The notes beneath the pieces are model-generated. The model was not told where the DNA came from. It saw only the letters and a list, made by a program, of their open reading frames with translations, and did no database searches. Below, piece after piece: positions 49,560 through 58,131 of a stretch of 64,000 bases of DNA; the first letter of the stretch is position 1, and each line of letters begins with the position of its first letter. Made by a program: the position numbers and the translations under genes. This DNA comes from Streptomyces toxytricini (GTDB lineage: Bacteria; Actinomycetota; Actinomycetes; Streptomycetales; Streptomycetaceae), in the NCBI RefSeq assembly GCF_014649915.1, contig NZ_BMTY01000005.1:302979-366978 (forward strand), in the 5' to 3' direction.

Positions 49560-50816
49560 GTGGCTGAACACGTCCTGGTCTTCGGTGTCGGATACGACAT
49601 CCCGCAGCGTATGCGGGCGGCCGGCGCGGAGTCGGGCGGTGACGTCGTCACGTCGGTGATGTGCTGGCCCGAGCACCTGGAGAAGCTGGACGACGCCGAC
49701 GAGCACGCCCGCGTGATCGTCCTGCAGCCCGACGCCACCGACGGCGAATGGCTCACCCTCGCCCGCGCCGTCCACGCCCTGCACCCCGTCACCCGGATCG
49801 GCTCCTTCTACGACGACTGCCGCCCCCAGGCCGCACTGGTGGCCCGGGACCTCGGCCTGGAGACGCACAGCCCCGAGGTCGTCGAAGTCGTCCGCGACAA
49901 GCACGCGATGCGGCAGCGGCTCGCCGACACCGGAGTCGAGAGGACGGCCTCCGCCGTCGTCGACGGCGCGGACGCGCTCAAGGCGTTCGCCGCCGAACAC
50001 GGTTACCCGTGCGTGGTCAAGCCCGTCGACGGGGCGGCCAGCAAGGGCGTGTCCGTCATCCACGCCCCGCAGGAGGCCGAACAGGCCTTCCTGCGCGCGG
50101 GCGGGGCGGGCATTGAATCCCGGGTCGCGGCCGAGGAGTTCCTGAGCGGCGACCAGTACAGCGTGGAGGCCTTCTCCGAGAAGGGCGAACACGTCGTCCT
50201 GGCCGTGACCCGCAAGTTCTCCGACCCCGTCTCCCTGGTGGAGCTGGGACACGTCATGCCTGCCCCCCTGGAGCCGGAGCAGCGGACCGCGATCGAACAC
50301 CACGTCACGGCGGTCCTGAACGCCCTCGACGTGGAATTCGGCCCCACCCACACCGAGGTGATCCTCACGCCCGCCGGCCCCCGCGTCATCGAAACGCACC
50401 TGCGCACCGGCGGCGACGACCTCTGGGACATGGTCACCGGCGCCACGGGTGTGGACATGATCGAGTGTCAGCTGCGCCAGGTCCTCGGCGAGACCGTCCT
50501 GCCGGGCGTGCGCGCCGTGCTCGCCGACCCCGAGCGCACGACGCGCTGCGAGGCGATCTGGTTCGCGGGCGCCCCCTCGTCCGGCACCCTCGTCGAGGTC
50601 GCCGGAGCCGACGCCGCCCTCCCGCCGGAGGTGGCGCTGACCGTCCTCGGCAAGCCCGGCACCCGGCTCGGCGGCCTCCAGAACAGCTTCTCCCGCCTGG
50701 CCTACGCCCGCGCCCACGCGGACACCGCCGACCAGGCCCTCGCCCTGGCCCGCCGGACCATCGCGAACCTCACCTTCGTGGCCACCCACCCGGCCGACCA
50801 GACGAACCTCCTCTGA
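49560..50816 (+). CDS. ATP-grasp carboxylate-amine/thiol ligase
   Basis: 418 residues from GTG 49560, with AAGGAG five bases upstream. The ATP-grasp core is clear: ATP-binding lysine in CVVKPVDGAASKGV (about 156), VAAEEFLSGDQYSVEAF, and the metal-site strand VIETHLRTGGDD (about 280), in which the usual E-x-N-x-R has His for Asn. A 100-residue pre-ATP-grasp domain precedes it. Family members such as BacD join two amino acids through an acyl phosphate. The substrates here are unknown. Confidence 0.85.
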   Translation: MAEHVLVFGVGYDIPQRMRAAGAESGGDVVTSVMCWPEHLEKLDDADEHARVIVLQPDATDGEWLTLARAVHALHPVTRIGSFYDDCRPQAALVARDLGLETHSPEVVEVVRDKHAMRQRLADTGVERTASAVVDGADALKAFAAEHGYPCVVKPVDGAASKGVSVIHAPQEAEQAFLRAGGAGIESRVAAEEFLSGDQYSVEAFSEKGEHVVLAVTRKFSDPVSLVELGHVMPAPLEPEQRTAIEHHVTAVLNALDVEFGPTHTEVILTPAGPRVIETHLRTGGDDLWDMVTGATGVDMIECQLRQVLGETVLPGVRAVLADPERTTRCEAIWFAGAPSSGTLVEVAGADAALPPEVALTVLGKPGTRLGGLQNSFSRLAYARAHADTADQALALARRTIANLTFVATHPADQTNLL

Positions 50817-50835
50817 CGCCGCCCGCCCGCCGGTG

Positions 50836-51174
50836 TCAGTCCCCGTACAGGCACCGCCGCTCCGCAGCGTACGTGCCGTCCGGCAGGACCGCGTCGGTGA
50901 GCTCGAACTGCTCGCCGGCGCCGGCCGGGCCCGGCCAGGTGAGGACGGTCCCCGCGGGCCGGCTGCTGGGGAGGTGGACGGGCTGGCCGTCGGCGGCGCG
51001 GACGCCGATCAGGGTGTAGGTCCGCAGGACCGCCGCGCCCGGAACCGGTTGCCCCGCGGTCCGGGCGGCGGCCCGGCGTGTGCGGGCCCGGCGCAGCAGG
51101 AAGAACACCAGGGCGACGGTGGGGCCGCCGAGCGCTTCCGCCGTCCAGCCGGTGAGTACGTCGTGCACCGTCAT
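50836..51174 (-). CDS. Small membrane-anchored protein coupled to the sigma factor gene
   Basis: 112 residues from ATG 51174, which overlaps the stop of the sigma-like gene (ATGA). One membrane helix near the N-terminus (LGGPTVALVFFLL) is followed by a basic stretch (RRARTRRAAAR) and a small beta-rich C-terminal domain ending in CLYGD. No family recognised. The overlap suggests it is made in step with the sigma factor and may tether or modulate it, though it does not resemble a known anti-sigma factor. Confidence 0.6.
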   Translation of the reverse strand: MTVHDVLTGWTAEALGGPTVALVFFLLRRARTRRAAARTAGQPVPGAAVLRTYTLIGVRAADGQPVHLPSSRPAGTVLTWPGPAGAGEQFELTDAVLPDGTYAAERRCLYGD

Positions 51175-52157
51175 CACTGTCCCCGCCTTCCGCGTCGTGC
51201 CCGACCGCCCCGGGCCGGCGTCCCCCCGCGCTCGGGGTCCTTCGCGGACGAGAGGTCGCGCCCGGTGGAGCGCACCCCGCCGCCGCCGAGCCGCTCGCGG
51301 AGGGCCCCGTAGCGCTCGCTGAGGTACGGGCCGGCCTGCTTGGCGGCGAGAGCGACGAGCACCGTGTAGGGGGCGGGCTCGCTGATCAGGTCGACGGCGC
51401 CCTCGGCGACGGCTTTCAAGGGCGCCTCCTGCACGACCTTGTACAGCCCGAACAGGCCCGCGCCCGGCAGTGCGATGAGCGCGCCCTTCGCCGCGGCCTC
51501 CCGCAGGAGGGCGAGGGCGCGCTCCGCCTGTGTCTTGACCGTCGACCCCGGCCGCTCCAGCACGGTCCCGGCCGCCGCCGCGGGCACTTGGAAGGCCTTG
51601 TGGACGACGACCGCCTCCTGCTGGCTGACGGGCAGGCGGGAAAGTGCGGAGTAGAGGACGACCTTGTCGACGACCGCCTGCGCCGGATCCGCGGTCGCGC
51701 CGCGGCACGGGTCCTCCACGAGCGCGGAGGAGGCATACCTGACCGTGAGGGCGTAACCGTCCTTCGTCACGATGCGGTAGGCCGCACACTTTTTGTGGAT
51801 CTTGTTGCGGGCGGTCGTCCAGATCGCCCGCTCCGGCCGCTCCCACTGCCCGAAGTGCCGGTACGCCTCGACCATCACCTCCTGCGCGATGTCCTCGGCG
51901 ACCTCCCGGTGGTCCTCGTTGTCGGGCAGGAGGCCCCTCAGCCTGTCCGCGCAGAAGGCGCGCACCCGCGGCTGGTACAGCCGGAAGAAGCGGTCCCAGT
52001 CGTCGAGGCGGTGCAGGCACCGGTCGCACCAGCGCGACGGGTCGAGGTACTCCGCGGTCTCACCGCCGGCCGGGTCCGGCGGTTCGGGCAGGTCCAGCAG
52101 GTCGACGGGAGCGGTGCAGCCCAGGCACGGTGTGGCCGCGAAGGACAGGTCCATCAT
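51174..52157 (-). CDS. ECF-like sigma factor with N-terminal zinc-ribbon motif
   Basis: 327 residues from ATG 52157 (or 52154), with GGAGA eight bases upstream. Residues about 1-50 hold two CxxC pairs (CLGC and CDRC), a likely zinc ribbon. Sigma region 2 spans about 60-130 (EDIAQEVMVEAYRHFGQWERPERAIW), and region 4 about 165-225 (LSRLPVSQQEAVVVHKAFQV, TVKTQAERALALLREAA). A 100-residue C-terminal extension with hydrophobic stretches follows (GALIALPGAGLFGLYKVV). ECF factors direct RNA polymerase to small regulons. Both added ends are unusual for the family. Confidence 0.75.
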   Translation of the reverse strand: MMDLSFAATPCLGCTAPVDLLDLPEPPDPAGGETAEYLDPSRWCDRCLHRLDDWDRFFRLYQPRVRAFCADRLRGLLPDNEDHREVAEDIAQEVMVEAYRHFGQWERPERAIWTTARNKIHKKCAAYRIVTKDGYALTVRYASSALVEDPCRGATADPAQAVVDKVVLYSALSRLPVSQQEAVVVHKAFQVPAAAAGTVLERPGSTVKTQAERALALLREAAAKGALIALPGAGLFGLYKVVQEAPLKAVAEGAVDLISEPAPYTVLVALAAKQAGPYLSERYGALRERLGGGGVRSTGRDLSSAKDPERGGTPARGGRARRGRRGQ

Positions 52158-52349
52158 CTCGGTTCTCCTCACGACCGCCCCGGGTGGGTCGGTCGCCGTG
52201 GGTGAGGCACAGGGAACCGGATTTGGACGGGGTCGGAGAGAAGAACTTCAAAAAATCTCGGCACGGCACCCCGCGCGGACCGCGGACCGCGGAGCAGCCC
52301 GGTAGCCGGCGCCCGGGAGGGGCACCGGCTCTTCAGCGGAGCAAGACCG

Positions 52350-53390
52350 TCACACCATCAGCAGGAGGCGGGTCTGGGGGACCAGCTTGCGGTTGACGCT
52401 CGTGCTCTGCACGAAGATGGTGAAGTCGTCGTTGTGGTCGGGCTTGATGCGGACCTCCGCGTCCGGCAGGCCCAGCAGGGCGCGCGCCTCCGGGCCCGTG
52501 TACACCTTGTCCGTCTTCTTCTCCAGCACCGCGATCTGCTTGCGCGCCTGGATTTTCTCCGACTTGCTGAGCTGGTAGAAAGCCGAGCCGTTCTTGAAGG
52601 TGTGCCCGCATTCCACGACCCATTCGCGTATGCCCGCCTCCCGCGCCACCGGAATGAGCTCGTAGCCCGACGGGTCCACCGCGGTCAGGCCGGCCGCCTT
52701 GATGGTGGCCTCGTTCACCGCGTCGCCGCCCGTGGAGAAAACCGCCTTCGAGCCGCGGATTCCCTTCGTGCGACCCACCATGAATTTCTCCGTGGCCTCG
52801 CGGATGACCTCGCCGGCCTCCTCCAGGCCCTGGGTGCTCGTGGCGTCCCAGACGGCGATGTTGTCCTTCGGGAAGCCGCACTGCATGGCCTCCCGCTTGC
52901 CCATCTGGTCCGGCACGAGGACGGCCAGCGTCCAGTTGTCGTCTTGCGTCTCGATCATCTTCGAGACCGCCTGCACCAGCGCCTTCGCGCTCTTGGAGGG
53001 TGCGTCGGCGCAGCGGTGGCTCGCGTTCTCCTGGCCGTCCGTCAGGATGAACGTCAGGAAGCTGTGGTCGCCGTACAGCTGGGCGGTTTGGGCCAGCTCC
53101 CGCTGCGACTTCAGTGTGGCGGCGAGCAGGGCCGTCATTCCGCCGACCCGGTAGAGCTGCTTCAAGGACGGCATGCGCAGCACGTCCTTGTCGTAGATGA
53201 TGCACTCGACTTCGTTCGAGAAGACGTAGACCGTGACCCGCGTTTCCTGGTCCAGTTCCCGGGAACGGCGGGCCAGGTACTCGATCTGGCGGTCGGCGAC
53301 TTCCACGACCTTGCCGTTCAGGTGCGACATCGACGAACTGGCGTCCAGCACAAGGGCAACGTGATTGATGTAGTTCTGGTTTCCGGACAC
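52350..53390 (-). CDS. vWA domain protein with intact MIDAS
   Basis: 346 residues from ATG 53390. The MIDAS motif DASSSMS is at about 16-22, the second ligand is in RVGGMTALLAA, and the third in FILTDGQENAS. A C-terminal 120-residue segment (KIQARKQIAVLEKKTDKVYTGPEARALL) forms a coiled or helical region and a final beta domain. Codon use is less GC-biased than neighbours, with several Asn, Lys and Ile residues, which may mark transfer. The sigma gene follows on the same strand after 192 bp. Bacterial vWA proteins mediate metal-dependent protein contacts. Confidence 0.8.
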   Translation of the reverse strand: MSGNQNYINHVALVLDASSSMSHLNGKVVEVADRQIEYLARRSRELDQETRVTVYVFSNEVECIIYDKDVLRMPSLKQLYRVGGMTALLAATLKSQRELAQTAQLYGDHSFLTFILTDGQENASHRCADAPSKSAKALVQAVSKMIETQDDNWTLAVLVPDQMGKREAMQCGFPKDNIAVWDATSTQGLEEAGEVIREATEKFMVGRTKGIRGSKAVFSTGGDAVNEATIKAAGLTAVDPSGYELIPVAREAGIREWVVECGHTFKNGSAFYQLSKSEKIQARKQIAVLEKKTDKVYTGPEARALLGLPDAEVRIKPDHNDDFTIFVQSTSVNRKLVPQTRLLLMV

Positions 53391-53434
53391 GACCGCTCCC
53401 CGTTTTCTTCTTCCGAACCGATGCCCTTACTTTG

Positions 53435-54511
53435 TCACCCCCCACTGACAATCGGCCCCGGCTCCGCTTCCGACCCCCTCACCCCCTGCGGGACTCCGGG
53501 CGGAACGCTCCCCGCAGCCGCCGCCGGCCGCCGTCCGAACCGGGTCCGGTACGCCGACGGGGTGATGCCCGTCTCCCGGCGCATCAGCGTCCGCAGGCGC
53601 GCGGCGGTTCCCAGCCCGCTGCGCCGCGCCACCACCTCCAGGCGGGCCTCGCCCCGCTCGATCAAGCGGCAGGCCAGGGTGACCCGTTCCGCCGTGAGCC
53701 AGGCGAGCGGCGTCGTTCCCAGCTGGGCCCGGAAGCGGCGGTGCAGCGTCGCGGGACTGACCGCCGCGCGCGCCGCGAGGTCGGACACCGACAGCGGTGC
53801 GTCCAGGCGTTCCTGCGCCCAGGCCAGCACGGGCGCGAGGGACTCGTCGGGCAGGTCGGGTACGGGGCGCTCCACGAACTGGCGCTGCCCGCCGTCGCGA
53901 TGGGCGGCGAAGACCAGGCGGCGGCTCACGGCGTTGGCGGCCTCCGCGCCGTGGTCGCGGCGGACGATGTGCAGCCCGAGGTCGAGCGCGGCCGTGCTGC
54001 CCGCCGCGGTGAGGATGTCGCCGTCGTCCACGAACAGCACGTCGGGCTCCAGCCGGACGGACGGGAAGCGCGCCCGGAAGGAGTCCGCCCACTGCCAGTG
54101 CGCGGTGGCCCGTCGGCCGTCGAGCACACCGGCCTCGGCCAGGGTGAAGGCGCCGCTGCAGAAGCCGACCAGGCGCGCACCGCGCGCATGGGCGCGGCGG
54201 ACGGCGTCCAGCACGGCGGGGCGCCGCGGGACCTCCACATCGGGGCGGTTCGGAACGATCAGGGTGTCCGCCGTCTCGGCCGCCTCCAGGCCGGCGACTC
54301 CCGTCAGGGTGAAGAACCCGTCCCGCATCAGGGTGCGGGGCTCGGGGGAGCAGAGGGCGAACTCGTACAGGTCACGCCCGATTTCCGGTCGGCGCAGACC
54401 GAACACCTCGGTCGCGCAGCCGAGCTCGAAGGGGTTCGAGTTCGCGTCGACGACCACGACGACCCGGTGTGCGCCAGCGGGGCCCGTTGCATGCGAGGAT
54501 CCGTGCGACAT
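53435..54511 (-). CDS. GlxA-type AraC regulator (DJ-1/PfpI plus AraC HTH)
   Basis: 358 residues from ATG 54511. Residues about 15-190 are a DJ-1/PfpI domain with the nucleophile-elbow cysteine in GFCSGAFTLAE, and about 225-330 are the AraC double helix-turn-helix (LSVSDLAARAAVSPATLHRRFRAQLGTTPLAWL). The layout is that of GlxA/FtrA regulators. It is divergent from the cupin gene with 52 bp between starts, so the cupin is the likely target. Confidence 0.88.
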   Translation of the reverse strand: MSHGSSHATGPAGAHRVVVVVDANSNPFELGCATEVFGLRRPEIGRDLYEFALCSPEPRTLMRDGFFTLTGVAGLEAAETADTLIVPNRPDVEVPRRPAVLDAVRRAHARGARLVGFCSGAFTLAEAGVLDGRRATAHWQWADSFRARFPSVRLEPDVLFVDDGDILTAAGSTAALDLGLHIVRRDHGAEAANAVSRRLVFAAHRDGGQRQFVERPVPDLPDESLAPVLAWAQERLDAPLSVSDLAARAAVSPATLHRRFRAQLGTTPLAWLTAERVTLACRLIERGEARLEVVARRSGLGTAARLRTLMRRETGITPSAYRTRFGRRPAAAAGSVPPGVPQGVRGSEAEPGPIVSGG

Positions 54512-54563
54512 GTGCGATTCCTAGCACTCACACCGCCTGCGCGGAACCGCCGAGGATGAGCCC

Positions 54564-54968
54564 ATGAGCAACGCACCCGTATCCCTCGCCAAGGCCCTCG
54601 CCTCCTTCGACGCCCTGTGGAGCCCCCGCATCGTCACGCAGGTCAACGACTACGACGTACGCATCGCCAAGGTCGAGGGCGAGCACGTCTGGCACGCCCA
54701 CGACGACACCGACGAGTTCTTCCTCGTCCTCGAAGGAGAGCTGCACATCTCCCTGCGCGAGCCCGAGGGGGAGCGCACGGTGCTCCTCGAACGGGGCTCT
54801 GTCTTCACCGTTCCCCGGGGCACGCAGCACAGGCCGTACGCGCCGTCCGGCGCCGCGATCCTCATGTTCGAGCCCACGGGGACGCCGAGCACCGGCGACC
54901 GCCACGACGGGGTGCCGGCCCACGTCGACGTGACGACCGGACACGTGCTCGGCGCACTCGGGGCCTGA
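54564..54968 (+). CDS. Cupin domain protein
   Basis: 134 residues from ATG 54564. The cupin metal motif is HAHDDTDEFFLVLEGEL (HxH, then Glu), with the second motif PRGTQHRPYA. It is a single-domain cupin that may bind a metal and a small ligand or carry out a simple isomerase or dioxygenase reaction. It is divergent from the GlxA-type regulator and converges with the DeoR gene 24 bp away. Confidence 0.87.
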   Translation: MSNAPVSLAKALASFDALWSPRIVTQVNDYDVRIAKVEGEHVWHAHDDTDEFFLVLEGELHISLREPEGERTVLLERGSVFTVPRGTQHRPYAPSGAAILMFEPTGTPSTGDRHDGVPAHVDVTTGHVLGALGA

Positions 54969-54992
54969 ACCGGCGGTCCGGTGGGGCGCGGT

Positions 54993-55760
54993 TCAGCCGT
55001 CCGCCGGATGGACCACCTCCGCGCCGCGCTCCCGCAGTGCCTCGACGGCGGGGGAGTCGGCCGGGGCGTCCGTGACGACGATGGCGATCTCCTCCACGGA
55101 GCAGATGCGCCCGAGTGCGGTGCGGCCGAGCTTGTCGGCGGTCGCGACGAGGACCACGCGCTGGGCCGAGGCGACCGCGGCCCGCTTCACCTGCACGTCG
55201 TCGAGGTCGTAGGCGGTGGCGCCCTGGACGGGGTCGATGCCGCAGCAGCCGAGGACGAACGTGTCGAAGCACAGGTCGCGGAAGGTCTCCACGGCGGTCC
55301 GGCCGTGGAAGGACAACTCCTCGGGGCGCACCTGGCCGCCGGGCAGGACGAGCCGGATGCCGGACTGCGCGGAGAGGGCGAACGCCGCGTGCAGCGAGAG
55401 GGGCGAGACGGTGAACTGCCGGCCGGCCATGGCCTTCGCCACCGCCACGGCGGTGGTGCCGGTGTCGAGGGCCACGGTCTCGCCGTCGGTGAGCAGGTCT
55501 GCAACGGTCCGGGCCAGCCGCTCCTTGGCCTGCGACCCGGACATGGCGCGGACGGCGTAAGGCGGCTCGACGCCGCCGGGCAGGGCGCTCACCGCGCCCC
55601 CGCGGACCCGGCGCAGCGCGCCCCGGGACTCCAGCACCTCCAGGTCCCGGCGGACGGTCATCTCGGACGCCCCGGTGGCCCGGGCAAGCTCGGCGACGGT
55701 CGCGCGGTTCTGCTGCGCGAGCAGTCCGATCACGAGCTTGTGCCTCTCCATCACGTTCAT
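54993..55760 (-). CDS. DeoR/GlpR family regulator
   Basis: 255 residues from ATG 55760 (an internal Met at 55751 is possible). The DeoR winged helix spans about 5-60 (VAELARATGASEMTVRRDLEVLESRGALRRVRGGA), and the C-terminal sugar-phosphate sensor includes the ISOCOT-like DTGTTAVAVAKAM motif. DeoR proteins repress sugar operons until a phosphorylated sugar binds. It is divergent from the MFS-HAD pair across 170 bp with a 7-bp inverted repeat, so that pair is its likely target. Confidence 0.9.
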   Translation of the reverse strand: MNVMERHKLVIGLLAQQNRATVAELARATGASEMTVRRDLEVLESRGALRRVRGGAVSALPGGVEPPYAVRAMSGSQAKERLARTVADLLTDGETVALDTGTTAVAVAKAMAGRQFTVSPLSLHAAFALSAQSGIRLVLPGGQVRPEELSFHGRTAVETFRDLCFDTFVLGCCGIDPVQGATAYDLDDVQVKRAAVASAQRVVLVATADKLGRTALGRICSVEEIAIVVTDAPADSPAVEALRERGAEVVHPADG

Positions 55761-55883
55761 GTGTCCGTTTCTACCCCAAGACCGCCTGCGTGTGACCCGG
55801 CCTGTGCGTTCCGAACGGCGAGGCTGTTGAAACGAACATTAATCATGCCTATTGTGTGAGGTGCGGTGTGGGAATCGCCCCGT

Positions 55884-55906
55884 AATGAACGTGACTGTTG
55901 TTCATT
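55884..55906. promoter_or_regulatory. Inverted repeat before the MFS-HAD pair
   Basis: AATGAAC at 55884-55890 and GTTCATT at 55900-55906 are exact reverse complements around a 9-bp spacer, 25 bp before ATG 55931. It is AT-rich and placed where a DeoR repressor would block the sugar transporter promoter. Confidence 0.6.
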
Positions 55907-55930
55907 CCTGCATGATCGATGGGGAGACCG

Positions 55931-57157
55931 ATGTCCGCCACCCCCGGGGAAGACCCGCCCGAGGCGGCGGGTCCCCTCCTCACCACCGTCGCGGTCGCCG
56001 CCTCCTGCGGGGCGTTCGTCGTGATCGGCGCCCTCCAGGCGCTGTACGGCCCCGCGATCCCGGCCCTGCGGGAGGAGTACGGCATCAGCCCGGCCGTCGC
56101 CGGCCTCAGCCTCAGCGCCCACTTCGTCGGCGCGCTCCTCGGCGTGCTGGTCCACCACGTGCTGCGCGGCCGCCTGAACAACCGCGTGCTGCTCGGCGGC
56201 TCGTACGTGCTGACGGCCGCCGGATGCGCCGCCTTCGCCTTCTCGCCGAGCTGGATCCCCGCCCTCGCCGGCACCTTCGTCATCGGCCTCGGCTTCGGCG
56301 GCATCGACTACGGCCTCAACCAGCTCTTCGCCACCGGCTTCGGCCACCGCAGCACCGCCATGCTCAACCTGCTCAACGGGCACTTCGGCATCGGAGCCAT
56401 CGCCGGCCCCGCCCTGATCGGCCGGCTCGGCGCGGAGAACTACCCGGGCATCTTCCTCGGCCTCGGCGTGCTCACCCTGCTGATCCTCCTCACCCTCGGC
56501 GGTGTCGCCGCCCGCGAACCCGCTCCCGCGCCCGCCGAGGGCGCCGCCGCGGGCGGCGCCCGCGCCATGCCGGTCATCGCGGCGTTCATCGGCATCTACG
56601 TGCTCCACGTCGCCATCGAGACCGGGGTCGGCGGCTGGGAGCCGACCCACCTGGAGGCCCTCGGCTACGGCGCCGCGACCGCCGCCGGCGCCACCTCCGC
56701 CTACTGGGCGGCCATGACCGTCGGCCGCTTCGCCGTCGCCCCGCTCAGCCTGCGCTGGTCCGCCCCCTCGATCCTGGTCGTCTGCTGCGGGGGCATGGCC
56801 GGCTTCCTGCTCCTGGCCACCGTCCCGCTGCTCGCCCCGTACGCGTACTTCGGCGTCGGACTGATGATCGCGCCGATCTTCCCCACCTGCCTGCCCTGGC
56901 TCAGCCGGGCCGTCCCCGGCGTGGCCGCGGCCGGCGCGTACGTCATCGCCGCCTCGATGATCGGAGGCGTCGCCTTCCCGCCGCTGCTCGGCGGGGTCGT
57001 CGACACGATGGAGGTGAAGACGGTGCCGCTGGTGCTGTTCGCCCTCGCCGTCGGCTGCGGGGTGCTCAGCCTCTGGCTGCGCCGCAACGCCCCCGACCCC
57101 GACGGCCTGTCCCACCCCAGCGGCGCGGGCCGACCCGAAGCCGCCACCACACGGTGA
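55931..57157 (+). CDS. MFS sugar-type permease
   Basis: 408 residues from ATG 55931, with GGGGAG upstream; ATG 55919 is in frame but poorly placed. Twelve membrane segments with an FucP/sugar-MFS character (GFGGIDYGLNQLFATGFGHRSTAMLNLLNGHFGIGAIAGP). The HAD gene follows 25 bp downstream. Control by DeoR and pairing with a small phosphatase point to uptake or export of a sugar or sugar derivative; the direction cannot be set from sequence. Confidence 0.83.
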   Translation: MSATPGEDPPEAAGPLLTTVAVAASCGAFVVIGALQALYGPAIPALREEYGISPAVAGLSLSAHFVGALLGVLVHHVLRGRLNNRVLLGGSYVLTAAGCAAFAFSPSWIPALAGTFVIGLGFGGIDYGLNQLFATGFGHRSTAMLNLLNGHFGIGAIAGPALIGRLGAENYPGIFLGLGVLTLLILLTLGGVAAREPAPAPAEGAAAGGARAMPVIAAFIGIYVLHVAIETGVGGWEPTHLEALGYGAATAAGATSAYWAAMTVGRFAVAPLSLRWSAPSILVVCCGGMAGFLLLATVPLLAPYAYFGVGLMIAPIFPTCLPWLSRAVPGVAAAGAYVIAASMIGGVAFPPLLGGVVDTMEVKTVPLVLFALAVGCGVLSLWLRRNAPDPDGLSHPSGAGRPEAATTR

Positions 57158-57182
57158 ACCCCGGAAAGCGAGGCAACCACGC

Positions 57183-57797
57183 ATGAAAGCCGTCCTCTTC
57201 GACATGTTCGGCGTCATCGCACGCCTGCAGTCGCCCGCGTCCAGAGCCGCGCTCGAGGCCGTCGCCGGCGGCGATCCCGACCGCTTCTGGGAGGCGTACT
57301 GGGCGCACCGCGACCCCTACGACCGCGGTGACGTCGACGGCCCGGCCTACTGGCAGGGGGTCTGCGCCGCCCTCGGCACCACCCCCGACGAGCGCCTGAC
57401 CCGCGACCTCATCGCCGCCGACCTGGCAAGCTGGAGCGAGGTCGACGACCGCGCCGTCGCCCTCCTCGCCGATCTGGCCGGCCGCGGAGTCGCCCTCGGG
57501 CTCCTCTCCAACATCCCCGAGGAGCTCGCCGCCCGGTACGAGGCCACGCAGCCGTGGCTGGAGCGGTTCGCCGTACGCGGCCTGTCCTGCCGCATCGGCA
57601 GCACCAAGCCCGATGCCGCGGCGTACGAGTGGTGCCTGCGGGAGCTCGGACTGCCGCCGGGGGAGGTGCTGTTCGTCGACGACCGCGAGGACAACGTCCG
57701 CGCGGCCCGCGAACTCGGCATGCAGGGACACCTGTTCACCGGCCCGGAAGCGCTGCGGACGGCCCTGAGGGCCGTCCTGGAGACGGGCCGGGCGTGA
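57183..57797 (+). CDS. HAD-IA family hydrolase
   Basis: 204 residues from ATG 57183. Motif I is LFDMFGV, with Phe in place of the second DxD aspartate. Motif II is LGLLSNI, the motif III lysine is in STKPDAA, and motif IV is LFVDDREDNVRAARELGM. A helical cap lies at about 18-80. It is probably a phosphatase acting on the sugar handled by the upstream permease. The two genes are 25 bp apart and should share a transcript. Confidence 0.85.
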   Translation: MKAVLFDMFGVIARLQSPASRAALEAVAGGDPDRFWEAYWAHRDPYDRGDVDGPAYWQGVCAALGTTPDERLTRDLIAADLASWSEVDDRAVALLADLAGRGVALGLLSNIPEELAARYEATQPWLERFAVRGLSCRIGSTKPDAAAYEWCLRELGLPPGEVLFVDDREDNVRAARELGMQGHLFTGPEALRTALRAVLETGRA

Positions 57798-57925
57798 CAC
57801 CCGCAAGAGCCCACGCCCTGTGCGCGCCGCCGCGGACGGCTGGTTACCGCCCCCGCAGCGGGAGGCGCGGGCCGGCCCCGCGGCCTGGTCGAGGCTGCGC
57901 CGGGGGGCCGGCTGAAGCCGCGCGG

Positions 57926-58114
57926 CGACTGGGTACGCCCGCGGGAGGCGCTTCCCGCCCGGTGGCCGCCTCATTCGCGGACCTCTGCGCCGAGCGGGGC
58001 GTCCTCGTCCGCCCATTCCCCGGTGAGGGGGTCCGCGTCACGGTCGGCCTGCGCGAGGAGAACGACGCCTTCCTCGCGGCGGCCGCCGGACACCGGGCCC
58101 GGCCGGCGGGCTGA
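57926..58114 (+). pseudogene. 3' remnant of a histidinol-phosphate aminotransferase-like gene
   Basis: A frame ending at TGA 58112-58114 encodes ASRPVAASFADLCAERGVLV, then RPFPGEGVRVTVGLREENDAFL, which matches the C-terminus of HisC-type PLP aminotransferases (the G-V-x-V-R-P-F-P-G-E-G-V-R-V-T-V-G-x-x-x-E-N-D block). No catalytic lysine region or start is found upstream, where the HAD gene ends. It is a decayed 3' end, probably left by a deletion. Confidence 0.72.
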
Positions 58115-58131
58115 TCGGGCCCGGCGGCCCG

